Below, one piece after another: positions 34,462-40,882 of a DNA stretch of 40,882 nt (position 1 is the stretch's first letter; each line of letters opens with the position of its first letter). The stretch is from positions 1-40,882 of the forward strand of contig DXZR01000020.1 in NCBI GenBank assembly GCA_019419555.1, read 5' to 3'. The position numbers and the translations under genes are program-made. The notes below the pieces were generated by a model that saw only the letters and a program-made list of their open reading frames with translations, did no database searches and was not told where the DNA came from. The DNA comes from Collinsella sp. Its GTDB lineage: Bacteria; Actinomycetota; Coriobacteriia; Coriobacteriales; Coriobacteriaceae.

Positions 34462-34910
34462 CAGGAGTTCTCCCTAAGGCATTTTCCAGCTATGGGGACA
34501 AGGTCAAACATCGTGTGAACGACATCGCCTGTGTTCGCAATGACAGCCGTGAATTTGCCGTTTCCAAAATCCATTAAATGGTAGAGATTGATTGCTAAAT
34601 CCTTTTGCGCGGCGATCCGCAGAATCCAGTAGGCGCAATTATCACCGCAATTTGAGGCGTTATATACGTTCTTCGGCATAAAGTACATAAGCAGCAGTGT
34701 TTTGGTGCCGCTGGATAGTTTTTCGGGAGGAATGATACCTAGAATCTTGGTATCGATTGCATTGGGGCCTACCACGGTGCCTTTGTCGATGGATTTTATG
34801 ACCCTTTGAGCAAAGGCATCTTGAAACCACTGGGGCGAATAGACGTTATCGAAGTAAACCGACGTGTTGTAGATAACGTTTTCCATATCACCATAGTGAA
34901 TTGTTAGCAC
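34461..34910 (-). CDS. DUF4869-like protein, partner of the ATPase-TOPRIM gene
   Basis: 149 residues. Opens with LTIHYGDMENVIYNTSVYF, followed by IPPEKLSSGTKTLLLMYF and the block NASNCGDNCAYWILRIA with HLMDFGNGKFTAVIANTG; I recall this pattern as DUF4869, whose function is unknown. Start GTG at 34910, five bases after GAAGGAG; an ATG ten codons upstream has no site. Single-domain, no membrane segments or signal. Translationally coupled to the ATPase gene (one-base overlap), so the two probably form a complex or a toxin/antitoxin-like pair. TATAAT lies 43 bases upstream. Confidence 0.7.
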   Translation of the reverse strand: MLTIHYGDMENVIYNTSVYFDNVYSPQWFQDAFAQRVIKSIDKGTVVGPNAIDTKILGIIPPEKLSSGTKTLLLMYFMPKNVYNASNCGDNCAYWILRIAAQKDLAINLYHLMDFGNGKFTAVIANTGDVVHTMFDLVPIAGKCLRENS

Positions 34911-34952
34911 GTTAGCTCCTTCGGCTTGCTGATTTGGCATTTAGTGAGATTG

Positions 34953-34958
34953 ATTATA
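34953..34958 (-). promoter_or_regulatory. -10 element of the DUF4869/ATPase operon
   Basis: A perfect TATAAT on the minus strand. No good -35 at 16-18 bases, which suggests an activator or an upstream-dependent promoter. Confidence 0.55.
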
Positions 34959-35048
34959 TCGCAGCACATGAGGCGGGCGTTATCGGCCCGCGGTAGATGT
35001 GATTGATGACCAAGGTTTGAATTTAATTTGACCATGCCCGTGCGTAGC

Positions 35049-35077
35049 TTGCTTTAGTGGCTTGAGTTATAGATAAT
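35049..35077 (+). promoter_or_regulatory. promoter of the structured RNA
   Basis: TTGCTT (35049-35054), 17 bases, GATAAT (35072-35077). Transcription would begin near 35084 and end at the terminator 35291-35314. Confidence 0.6.
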
Positions 35078-35083
35078 AATCTT

Positions 35084-35314
35084 GAGCTAAGCTCCGTGTG
35101 GCGGCACGTAAAAGCTGTACTGTGCTTGGGCAGGTAAAAAGTCCAAGACGATTAGATATCCGAGAGGATATCGAGCCCGCACCGGGGAGATAAGGTGAGT
35201 CCGCGCCGGGGACTATAATTCCGGCGACAACTAGGTTTCCGTGAGGATGCCGCGGCTGACAGCCAGCAGAAAACCGCCTCTTTGATTATCAGCCGGGGTT
35301 ATCCCGGCTTTTTT
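35084..35314 (+). ncRNA. structured RNA upstream of PBECR4-like gene, candidate type III antitoxin RNA
   Basis: About 230 bases with no reading frame and several hairpins: 35155-35172 (GATATCC, GAGA tetraloop, GGATATC), 35202-35224 (an 8-bp stem with a 7-base ACTATAA loop), and 35234-35251 (GGTTTCC, GTGA tetraloop, GGATGCC with one mismatch). The first and third share the motif TCCGNGAGGAT, 79 bases apart; CCGC(A/G)CCGGGGA occurs twice, 24 bases apart. A promoter precedes it, a strong terminator closes it, and a nuclease gene begins 13 bases on. This order (promoter, repeated RNA, terminator, endoribonuclease) is that of type III toxin-antitoxin loci. Alternatives: a leader or riboswitch-like RNA. 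Confidence 0.55.
35291..35314 (+). terminator. terminator between RNA and nuclease gene
   Basis: A 7-bp stem (35291-35297 with 35303-35309), loop GTTAT, then six T. It stands directly ahead of the nuclease start, as in type III systems, where it limits toxin expression. Confidence 0.85.
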
Positions 35315-35326
35315 GATTGGGGCAGT

Positions 35327-35930
35327 ATGGGTAGGGCTGAAGATCGGAAGGCGATAGTTGCGGAAATTAATCAGGCAGCAAAACTTTATCGCGGTTTTCT
35401 TGTCGGAAAGTCATTCATGTACGTTTTCGATGACAGGTATATCGAAGTTATTTATAAGGCCGAAAATTTCAAGCATTTAACTGGCGTAGATAGTCATTTG
35501 TAGGCAGTTTTTCAAATTGGCATCCAGAGGAAAACTTGCTGCGTCGCAGATCGACTTTTCGAATCGCCATCCCTACGCTCTGTGTCGCAGAAAAGTCAAC
35601 CATATTGTTCAGCTTGCCTCTTTTGCAACCTCCGCGTGCTTTATGCTCGAAGACATATCAACAAAATCGCAGTGCTATAAGTTTGGAACAACAGACTTGA
35701 ACTTTTCCTTACTCATGAACTATAGGGGCGGTTGTTATATTGCTGAATCTTTAAGGGACGAAGATTGTTTTTCAAAGGCCCACGATGTGCATCTGGTCAC
35801 TCATATCTTTTCGAGACAGAACGATAAGAAGCTATATGATTCTCTCTTGTTTAAAGATGGTGATTTCGATGATTCCCAGCTTCCAAGAACTATTAGGTCT
35901 CTCCTAGATTCCTCTCTTCTTGCTCATTAG
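35327..35930 (+). pseudogene. PBECR4-like endoribonuclease gene, frameshifted
   Basis: Two frames make one protein. ATG at 35327 opens MGRAEDRKAIVAEINQAAKL and runs through YIEVIYKAENFKHLTGVD to a stop at 35501. Beyond it, in the frame one base later, RQFFKLASRGKLAASQIDF continues the same family pattern to the stop at 35928, with HPYALCRRKVNHI, FMLEDISTKSQCYKFG and FSRQNDKKLYDSLLF. I know this order from PBECR4 (Barnase/EndoU/colicin-like nuclease 4) proteins. One base too many, or two missing, near 35500 would explain it; a sequencing error is possible. If real, the toxin is dead. Confidence 0.6.
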
Positions 35931-36133
35931 AAGATTCAAAGACGCGTGCGAGCGCCCATACACTCTCACCGCTTGCCGCATGCTTAAACGATTTACGTCG
36001 ACTTTTCCCGCCGTTGCAGGGATTCGATCTGTTATGAGTCTGGGCTAGGATTTGATCTTAATACGCTGATGAGTACTGCCACCAGGCATTTCCCAATCCT
36101 GTTTATTGGCTTGCCATGTAGATCGGCGCAATC

Positions 36134-36355
36134 ATGCCTGTTGTCTTGTTGGACCTTCATCGCCGTTGCATCCTGCTTGTTGCTCTGGCCTACCTTTGTG
36201 TTTTGTTGCACGGGCCTTCTTATGCTGTGAGTGCGGAAAGCCTGTTTATAGATAAGGTCACGTACTACGAGTCGGGCGTCTCAGAGGCTGTCGAGCCTGG
36301 ACCGATGCCGACCATCTTGAATTGGACGGCTTCGCAGTCGAGGCATTTGGCGCCA
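36134..36355 (+). pseudogene. truncated membrane/secreted protein fragment
   Basis: A frame starting at 36134 has a hydrophobic stretch like a signal peptide (ILLVALAYLCVLLHGPSYAVSA) after two basic residues, then about 45 polar residues. The frame then runs into the glycosyltransferase-derived repeat in the wrong phase, so the true end is lost. No ribosome site is seen. I cannot name the parent gene. The 200 bases before it (35931-36133) show no gene. Confidence 0.35.
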
Positions 36356-36362
36356 GGGGGCC

Positions 36363-36569
36363 GGCTACCGCACCATCTTTACGCCCTATGTCGAGCTGTA
36401 CCACTACGAGTTCACCTCGCGCGGCAGGGAAGAGGCCAACGAGGAAAAGCTGTGCCGCTGGAAGCGCGAGCAAGCGCTGTTCATGCAGCGCTGGCCGGAG
36501 TTCTTCTTGACGGGCGAACCGTGGTTGGGGCCGAACTTATCCGCTGAGAGCGAGTACTTCTCGCTTTAG
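36363..36569 (+). pseudogene. 3' fragment of a glycosyltransferase gene, repeat copy 2
   Basis: 68 codons identical in reading frame to the end of the 828-residue glycosyltransferase (GYRTIFTPYVELYHYEFTSR onward), ending FLTGEPWLGPNLSAESEYF versus FLNGDPWLGPNLSADSEYF in the intact gene. No start. The changes are mostly synonymous or conservative, so it descends from a paralogous gene, not from a recent copy of the intact one. Confidence 0.85.
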
Positions 36570-36680
36570 AAAATGGATTTTAGGAAGTCCTTAACTTTCT
36601 TTCGCTATGAGCTTGGAAGAAAGTAACGTTGGACTGTCCGTTAAGACAAATTACGAAAGCTCGATACTTCCGCGATACGT

Positions 36681-36717
36681 TTATACAGACTTATACAACT
36701 GGATATAATCGGATATA
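36681..36717. promoter_or_regulatory. 10-bp-phased repeats upstream of the AAA ATPase gene
   Basis: TTATACA occurs at 36681 and 36691, GGATATA at 36701 and 36711, all exactly 10 bases apart; TATAAT lies at 36704-36709. Helically phased repeats over a -10 suggest an operator. It is 63 bases before the GTG start. Confidence 0.45.
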
Positions 36718-36779
36718 GTCTACGATAAACTTTTAAAGCTAAGATTGACCAATAATCGATTCCCTAGAAAGGCAAACAA

Positions 36780-37883
36780 GTGAGCGCCACAGCATTCCAT
36801 AATCCGTTTCGTCCCACTGCCGGCGCTGAGCCTCCGCGCATAATTGGTCGTGATGATATTGCCCTTGAGTTTACCGAGAGTTTGAATGCGGGAATTGGTG
36901 CACCTGCGAGGCTCATGCGTATTGCTGGACCGAGGGGCTCCGGAAAAACTGTTTTGCTCTGCGATCTTAGGGATCGTGCGCGAGAGCTTGGATGGAAGAC
37001 CGCTATTGTTTCTGCTGGCCCTAACCTATTGCTGGACTTGAAGGATCAGGTTGCTGATTCTTCCCTTGCGGCCAATGCTTCGGTCGGTGTAAACGCCGGC
37101 TTTGTTTCTGCGAAAGTCGATGTTGCACCCAAAGAGTCGAGCCTTAGAAAGTTGCTAAGTTCGGCGGCGAAGTCATCCGAGGGTCTTTTTATTGCCATCG
37201 ATGAAGTTCAGGACGCTCCGATTGACGATATGCGTGCCATTGCGTCTACGGTTCAGCTTTTGATAGGGGAAAAAGTAGATATCGCACTTGCCTTTGCCGG
37301 CTTGCCCGCCGGCGTTATGGATCTTATTAACGGCAAGGCGCTTACGTTCTTGCGTCGTGCCCTCCCCGAAGATCTGGCGCCTATCAACCAGGTGGAGGTA
37401 GCGCTCTCTATGGGCGATAGCTTTGTCGCGACTGGTTTGACCATAGAGGACAATCTTCTGTCGAGAGCCGCTAAGGCCACTAAGGGCCATGCCTATCTGG
37501 TGCAACTGGTCGGATATTCCATTTGGCAGCGCGCCAACTTGCATCGTGCCAAAAGTGCCATCGTGAGTGAGCGCGATGTTGCCGAAGGCATTGCGCTGGC
37601 AGAAGCTCGTTTTCACGATGTTGTTCACGAGCCCGCGATTTCTGGACTGGGGCTCAACGATATTAAATACCTTTTGGCTATGTGCGAGGATAAACAACAG
37701 TCCAAATCAGCCGAGATTGCTAAGCGCATGGGTAAAAAGACCAATGAGATTAGTTCAATTAGGGCCAAATTGCTACAAAGAGAGGTTATTCAGGCGCCAC
37801 AGAGGGGCTACGTGCAGTTTGCCGTGCCGGACCTAGATATCTATCTGCGAGAGAATGCCGAGGAAATTCTCGAACGGTTCTAG
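36780..37883 (+). CDS. AAA ATPase with C-terminal winged helix
   Basis: 367 residues. NPFRP near the start, IIGRDDIALEF, Walker A GPRGSGKT (50-57), Walker B GLFIAIDEVQD (135-145), and an arginine-containing TFLRRALPEDL. Residues 290-350 look like a winged helix (SKSAEIAKRMGKKTNEISSI). This is the architecture of Orc1/Cdc6-like and AAA_16 ATPases found on accessory elements; the function is unknown. Start GTG, AAAGG 8 bases before. It follows the fragment region and phased repeats. Confidence 0.8.
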   Translation: MSATAFHNPFRPTAGAEPPRIIGRDDIALEFTESLNAGIGAPARLMRIAGPRGSGKTVLLCDLRDRARELGWKTAIVSAGPNLLLDLKDQVADSSLAANASVGVNAGFVSAKVDVAPKESSLRKLLSSAAKSSEGLFIAIDEVQDAPIDDMRAIASTVQLLIGEKVDIALAFAGLPAGVMDLINGKALTFLRRALPEDLAPINQVEVALSMGDSFVATGLTIEDNLLSRAAKATKGHAYLVQLVGYSIWQRANLHRAKSAIVSERDVAEGIALAEARFHDVVHEPAISGLGLNDIKYLLAMCEDKQQSKSAEIAKRMGKKTNEISSIRAKLLQREVIQAPQRGYVQFAVPDLDIYLRENAEEILERF

Positions 37884-37923
37884 GCCGAGGTATTACTAGG
37901 TTTTGATTTTACTTGAGGACATT

Positions 37924-38169
37924 ATGGTAAAAATACGAGATTCCCGTATCGAATTACTCCGCATTGTCCTTATGTGGACGGTAATGGCTCATCATTTTGT
38001 TGTTCACAACGCTGATTCTGTTTCCGTATTTCCTGGTTCGTTTACTGGGTTTTTCTACAATATCTTTTTCTATCCAATTGGAAGAACTGCGGTTCGGCCG
38101 TTTTGCATTCTAATGCTGTCAAGCTTCTTTCTAAAATTGTGTGAACTGTTTTCTCCTGTCCGGTTCTAG
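37924..38169 (+). pseudogene. truncated acyltransferase 3 (OafA-like) gene
   Basis: ATG at 37924 begins MVKIRDSRIELLRIVLMWTV, then AHHFVVHN, the opening of membrane acyltransferases that O-acetylate surface glycans, with one or two hydrophobic segments. The frame ends after 81 codons where about 330 are expected, so most of the gene is missing. Confidence 0.65.
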
Positions 38170-38300
38170 TTCGCTGCTTGTTTGGGGGCCGCGGATACTA
38201 TGGTGGGTCATGCGATTGTTCGGACGGGAGTTCGCGTGCATACTAGGGAAGTGGTTAAGTTCCTCGTGGCGATAGATGAGGGGATGGGGTAGATTCAGAT

Positions 38301-38483
38301 TTACTTGAGTGTCGGCCTGGCCCTCCTTTGGGGTATCGTCGCGGCGGGTGACATGTTCTCTATGTCGGCGTACTTTGCCACGGTGTTGCGGCTCAGGTGA
38401 AGTGCCCGGGCTATCTTGAACCCCGGGCGCCCGGCCGCCTCCGTCGACCGTATATCATTCACAGTGTCCAGGGGCACGGTCAT
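38301..38483 (-). pseudogene. IS21-family IstA 5' fragment
   Basis: 60 codons with the start of an IstA transposase: LDTVNDIRSTEAAGRPGFKI and LHLSRNTVAKYADIENMSP, a helix-turn-helix. The catalytic domain and istB are absent. AAGGATGGGGAG precedes the ATG. Confidence 0.65.
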
Positions 38484-38513
38484 CTCCCCATCCTTCCTGG
38501 GCGGCCTCGCCAA

Positions 38514-39059
38514 AGTTCCCGCCCGGGGAACCGTATGGCGAAGGCCGCGCTCCCGGTTCCCGGGGTACGGCCCTTCTGCTCAAACTGCTCAGTTTCGGTG
38601 CTCACGGTGCTCGATTGCCGGCGATCACGCGGACCTCTTTTTAGTGATCATTAACACCCGTCGACATGCTCGACCTGACGCCGGGGCTCATAGAGCCTGC
38701 GCGCGCCGAGATGGGCGATACCCCGCTGGTCTATCCTTAAGGTAAAACGGAATAGGCGGACCGAACGTCCGACTGGGTCTGGGAAGCGGTGTCAGGCGGA
38801 GGGCGAAGCATGGCCACCGAACCCATCGAAACACATCTCCACCGTTCCTCCAACTGGGAAAACGCCGCCCCCGGGGCCCACGGGGTCCGCGGGGGCGTCC
38901 GGATAACTGCCGGAACGGCCTATCGGTTTAATGTGATCGGCTGAGATCGGAAATCAACCGATGTTTAGCGATTGTGTATGATTTTCAACCGGATAAATGT
39001 TATCGAAACTCTTTTCCTCTCTATTTTGGGGTATCAAGAGTAGAAAGGGAGGTGATTTT
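38514..39059. other. G+C-rich relic region without genes
   Basis: I see no convincing gene. Up to about 38935 it is visibly more G+C-rich than its surroundings. Near 38935-38960 the sequence TCGGCTGAGATCGG resembles TCGGCCGAGATTG at the far right end (40862-40874); both could be IS termini. From 38960 the base content falls again. Confidence 0.35.
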
Positions 39060-39359
39060 ATGAATCATAATCAGGCTATTGAATTGGAGAGAATAGTTAG
39101 AAGTGTATATGACTGCGACAGGGGCGGTATGGGTGGCTATATTGATGCTGATAATTTTTCCTTCAATCCTTTTGATGCGGCGTTGATTGCACTTGCTCCA
39201 CTGTGGAAGAATGACCCAGATCGACAGGTTGAAAATTTCCTGTATAAATGGGACCACATTATTCGAGCAGAAGTCTCGCCATCGGATGATTCGGTTGAGT
39301 CCTACATTGTCGAGTTGGAGCGGATAGTACATGACTTGGGCGGCGCTTCTCTCTGTTAG
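39060..39359 (+). CDS. small acidic hypothetical protein
   Basis: 99 residues. I do not recognise a family. It begins NHNQAIELERIVRSVYDCD and has FNPFDAALIALAPLWKN in the middle, with acidic residues throughout and no signal peptide or membrane segment. The ATG is backed by GGGAGGTGA, a very strong ribosome site. The base content is low in G+C for this genome, so recently acquired. Small acidic genes like this in debris regions are sometimes immunity proteins or antitoxins, but nothing here shows it. Confidence 0.65.
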   Translation: MNHNQAIELERIVRSVYDCDRGGMGGYIDADNFSFNPFDAALIALAPLWKNDPDRQVENFLYKWDHIIRAEVSPSDDSVESYIVELERIVHDLGGASLC

Positions 39360-39403
39360 TCTAAGATTGACTCAACTTGGTCTCAGCGCCTAATTCAATT
39401 GTG

Positions 39404-39457
39404 CAAACAATGGGGTCGCTTCGAAAGCATCGCTTCTCGAAGCGACCCCATTGTTTG
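39404..39457. terminator. 21-bp perfect inverted repeat
   Basis: Arms 39404-39424 and 39437-39457 pair without a mismatch; the 12-base loop (AAGCATCGCTTC) can form a further 4-bp stem. It is 45 bases after the stop of the small acidic gene. T content after the stem is modest (TTTG), so termination is plausible, but such length also fits a mobile-element hairpin. Confidence 0.6.
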
Positions 39458-39628
39458 TCTCTACTTGTGTGCCCCGAAGGGGTTCGTTCTTTCCAGATCT
39501 ATTTGTCCCATCCGACCGAACGCCCTGTTCCCGAATCATTAACCGTTATCTAAACTGTTGGATTGATTTGGCTCTGTTAGACCATGATTGACATTCTGCC
39601 CCAATCATCTTTTTGAAATTGCAAGAAA
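39458..39628. other. intergenic stretch, possible IS end
   Basis: No gene. GGCTCTGTTAGACC at 39570 lies on the transposase side of the stretch and could be the terminal inverted repeat of the IS1595-type element; its partner would be past the window edge. The boundary is a guess. Confidence 0.25.
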
Positions 39629-39668
39629 ATCGCCCCCTTGCCGGGTTTGAATCCGGTAAGGGGGCGAT
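39629..39668 (-). terminator. terminator downstream of the relB-like gene
   Basis: A 16-bp stem with one wobble (39629-39644 with 39653-39668), 8-base loop, followed on the minus strand by ATTTTC. Confidence 0.75.
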
Positions 39669-39727
39669 GTGCTCAAGATCTGTCGGGTCAATCGTGAGGG
39701 TCCCATCGCCCCAAGTCGATTTGCCGG

Positions 39728-39925
39728 CTATCTCGCCGTCTTCCCGTCGGGCGCCGGCGCCTTGACCCTCATCTCGAACGGCATCCCGCCCTCCCGGACG
39801 GGCGCCCTGAGGAACGCGTTGACGGCGGTGGACATGGACAGGCCGAGCTCGTCCAGGATGGCCGTGGCCTCCCTCTTGACCTCAGGGTCGATCCGAATCG
39901 TCGTGGCCGGTATGCTCGACGGCAT
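39728..39925 (-). CDS. RelB/DinJ-family antitoxin, apparently orphan
   Basis: 65 residues. TTIRIDPEVKREATAILDEL is the ribbon-helix-helix start of RelB/DinJ antitoxins, followed by GLSMSTAVNAFLRA and GGMPFEM. ATG at 39925 has GAGGAGGGG upstream. No RelE/YafQ toxin follows: only 60 bases separate the stop from the terminator. It lies 37 bases after the transposase stop in the same direction, so it may be a passenger of the element or a leftover of a TA pair. Confidence 0.75.
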   Translation of the reverse strand: MPSSIPATTIRIDPEVKREATAILDELGLSMSTAVNAFLRAPVREGGMPFEMRVKAPAPDGKTAR

Positions 39926-39962
39926 GGCTGAGCCCCTCCTCGTGTATCTCGTTGCGTCCATT

Positions 39963-40882
39963 CTACCGCCCCTGCGCGGCAGGCGCGGCCCAGTAGTCCA
40001 TGTAGGGCGGCTCCACGTTGAACATATCACGGATGCGGCTCCTGCAGGTGCCGTGCGCGAGCTGCCGCGCGACCGTGCGCTCGGCGGCGCCGGAATCGGT
40101 CGCCATGAAGGTCCGGCACCACCTGAAGCAGGCGAGGTAGGCATCGAGGTGCTTCGTCGACACGCCCTTGAACGGCCCCATGAAGGCGCCGAGGAGCGAA
40201 TGGACGGCGTTGACCCGGTTGATGGTCCCCCCCCGGAGCGGTCCTTGGAATCGTGGGCCGCGTGCGCGGCGACCTCGAGCTCGGCGAGGACGCCGACGTA
40301 GGCGGCCGCCCTGTCGGTCGCGACGACCGAGCCGGCCGCGATGCGGCCCCTCAGCGCGTCCATGGCGCGCCCCCTCGAAAGGGCGCCCCGCCCCGTGACC
40401 TCGAGGAACGTCTCGTTCGGGTCGTTCACGCCGGTCATGACGCAGATCAGCTCGCGCGACAGCCCGCGCCTGTGCACCTGCTTGCCGCGGTGCCGGGAGG
40501 GGCGCGGCATCGTGAACGACCCCTTCGCGTGGTTGCCCTTGAACGACTCGGGGAAGTAGGTCTCGTCGAGCTCGCAGCCGCAGCCCCGCTCGATCCTGAA
40601 CGAGGGGGAGTAGGCCGAGAGGCACTCGATCAGCCTGTGGCGCATGGTGTAGGCGGTCTTGAGGCAGACGCGGCAGCGCCTCGCGCACTCGCGCAGGGGC
40701 AACATGAGCTCGAAGCACTCGGCGTAGGCCATCCAGGTCTCCTTCGGGAGCCTGCTCGCCCCCAGGATGCGCTCGCTGCCCATGCCGAAGGTCCTGCCGC
40801 AGCCCCGGCAGAGGTAGCGCTGCTCGCCGTTGTTAGCGCCGGAATAATTTAGCCAAATATAGTCGGCCGAGATTGACCAATC
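39963..40882 (-). mobile_element. IS1595-type transposase, frameshifted and cut by the window edge
   Basis: ISXO2-like transposase. The C-terminal half of the zinc ribbon is seen at the right (YLCRGCGRTFG), then ELDETYFPESFKGN (first catalytic Asp) and VVATDRAAAYVGV (second Asp) in one frame. After a run of eight C (40227-40234) the frame changes and INRVNAVHSLLGAF and GVSTKHLDAYLACFRW follow, to the stop at 39963. A run of six or nine would restore the frame. The CxxC of the first zinc half is missing; upstream is IWLNYSGANNG then possible IS sequence, so the 5' end is probably also disrupted. Confidence 0.8.

Noticed and set aside
35084..35290. CRISPR array or a known riboswitch
   Set aside because: No regular repeat-spacer pattern, and the sequence lacks the conserved cores of the riboswitches I can recall (TPP, cobalamin, SAM, c-di-GMP, lysine).

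Overview
The window looks like a chromosome segment of a Gram-positive actinobacterium of the Coriobacteriia, most like Collinsella. The grounds are the high G+C coding bias, a Rho factor with a very long basic/acidic N-terminal extension, a SUF operon in the order C-B-D-S-U under an Rrf2 regulator, an LPXTG-like surface protein and a large glycosyltransferase cluster. The genus is inferred from gene content; no database was searched.

Layout. (1) 1-7500, core genes: rho, an anonymous two-TM protein, a VanZ-like membrane protein, then on the minus strand a ROK sugar kinase and a class I aminotransferase. (2) 7600-9080, tRNA-His, two tRNA-Lys, a duplicated tRNA-Lys 3' end with its downstream terminator (an attachment-site-like scar), and a dinD-like gene. 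(3) 9237-14000, an aspartate-oxidase/fumarate-reductase-type flavoprotein, a two-gene unit of unknown function (NifU-like scaffold plus GGGtGRT protein), and a Y1-transposase-like protein whose catalytic residues look lost. (4) 14650-21255, the sufCBDSU operon (minus strand) and a divergent Rrf2 regulator, with two 29-bp inverted repeats between them, followed by a MNT/HEPN toxin-antitoxin pair. (5) 21384-25161, a secreted wall-anchored protein with a lysozyme-like domain, and an AAA-ATPase-like protein with a degenerate nuclease end. (6) 25186-33487, a cell-surface polysaccharide locus: one GlfT-like glycosyltransferase on the minus strand and five GT2 genes on the plus strand. (7) 33484-40882, an accessory region of AT-rich cargo, truncated genes and insertion-sequence debris.

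The part most worth attention is 33484-36569. A compact block sits between two directly repeated copies of the last ~205 bp of the 828-residue glycosyltransferase gene. It holds a translationally coupled DUF4869-like/ATPase-TOPRIM gene pair, and a promoter - structured RNA - terminator - PBECR4-like nuclease unit laid out like a type III toxin-antitoxin locus, with the nuclease frame broken. This reads as a small defence/TA island inserted at, or exchanged through, the end of the polysaccharide operon.

How the genes work together. SufC/B/D form the ATP-driven Fe-S scaffold and SufS/SufU supply sulfur. The Rrf2 protein has three cysteines suited to sensing a cluster, and the paired inverted repeats are its likely operators. 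The glycosyltransferases with TTG or ATG starts and tight spacing form one transcription unit, probably building a capsule or wall glycan. The right end shows repeated turnover: acyltransferase fragments, an IS21 istA remnant, a frameshifted IS1595-type transposase and an orphan RelB/DinJ antitoxin.
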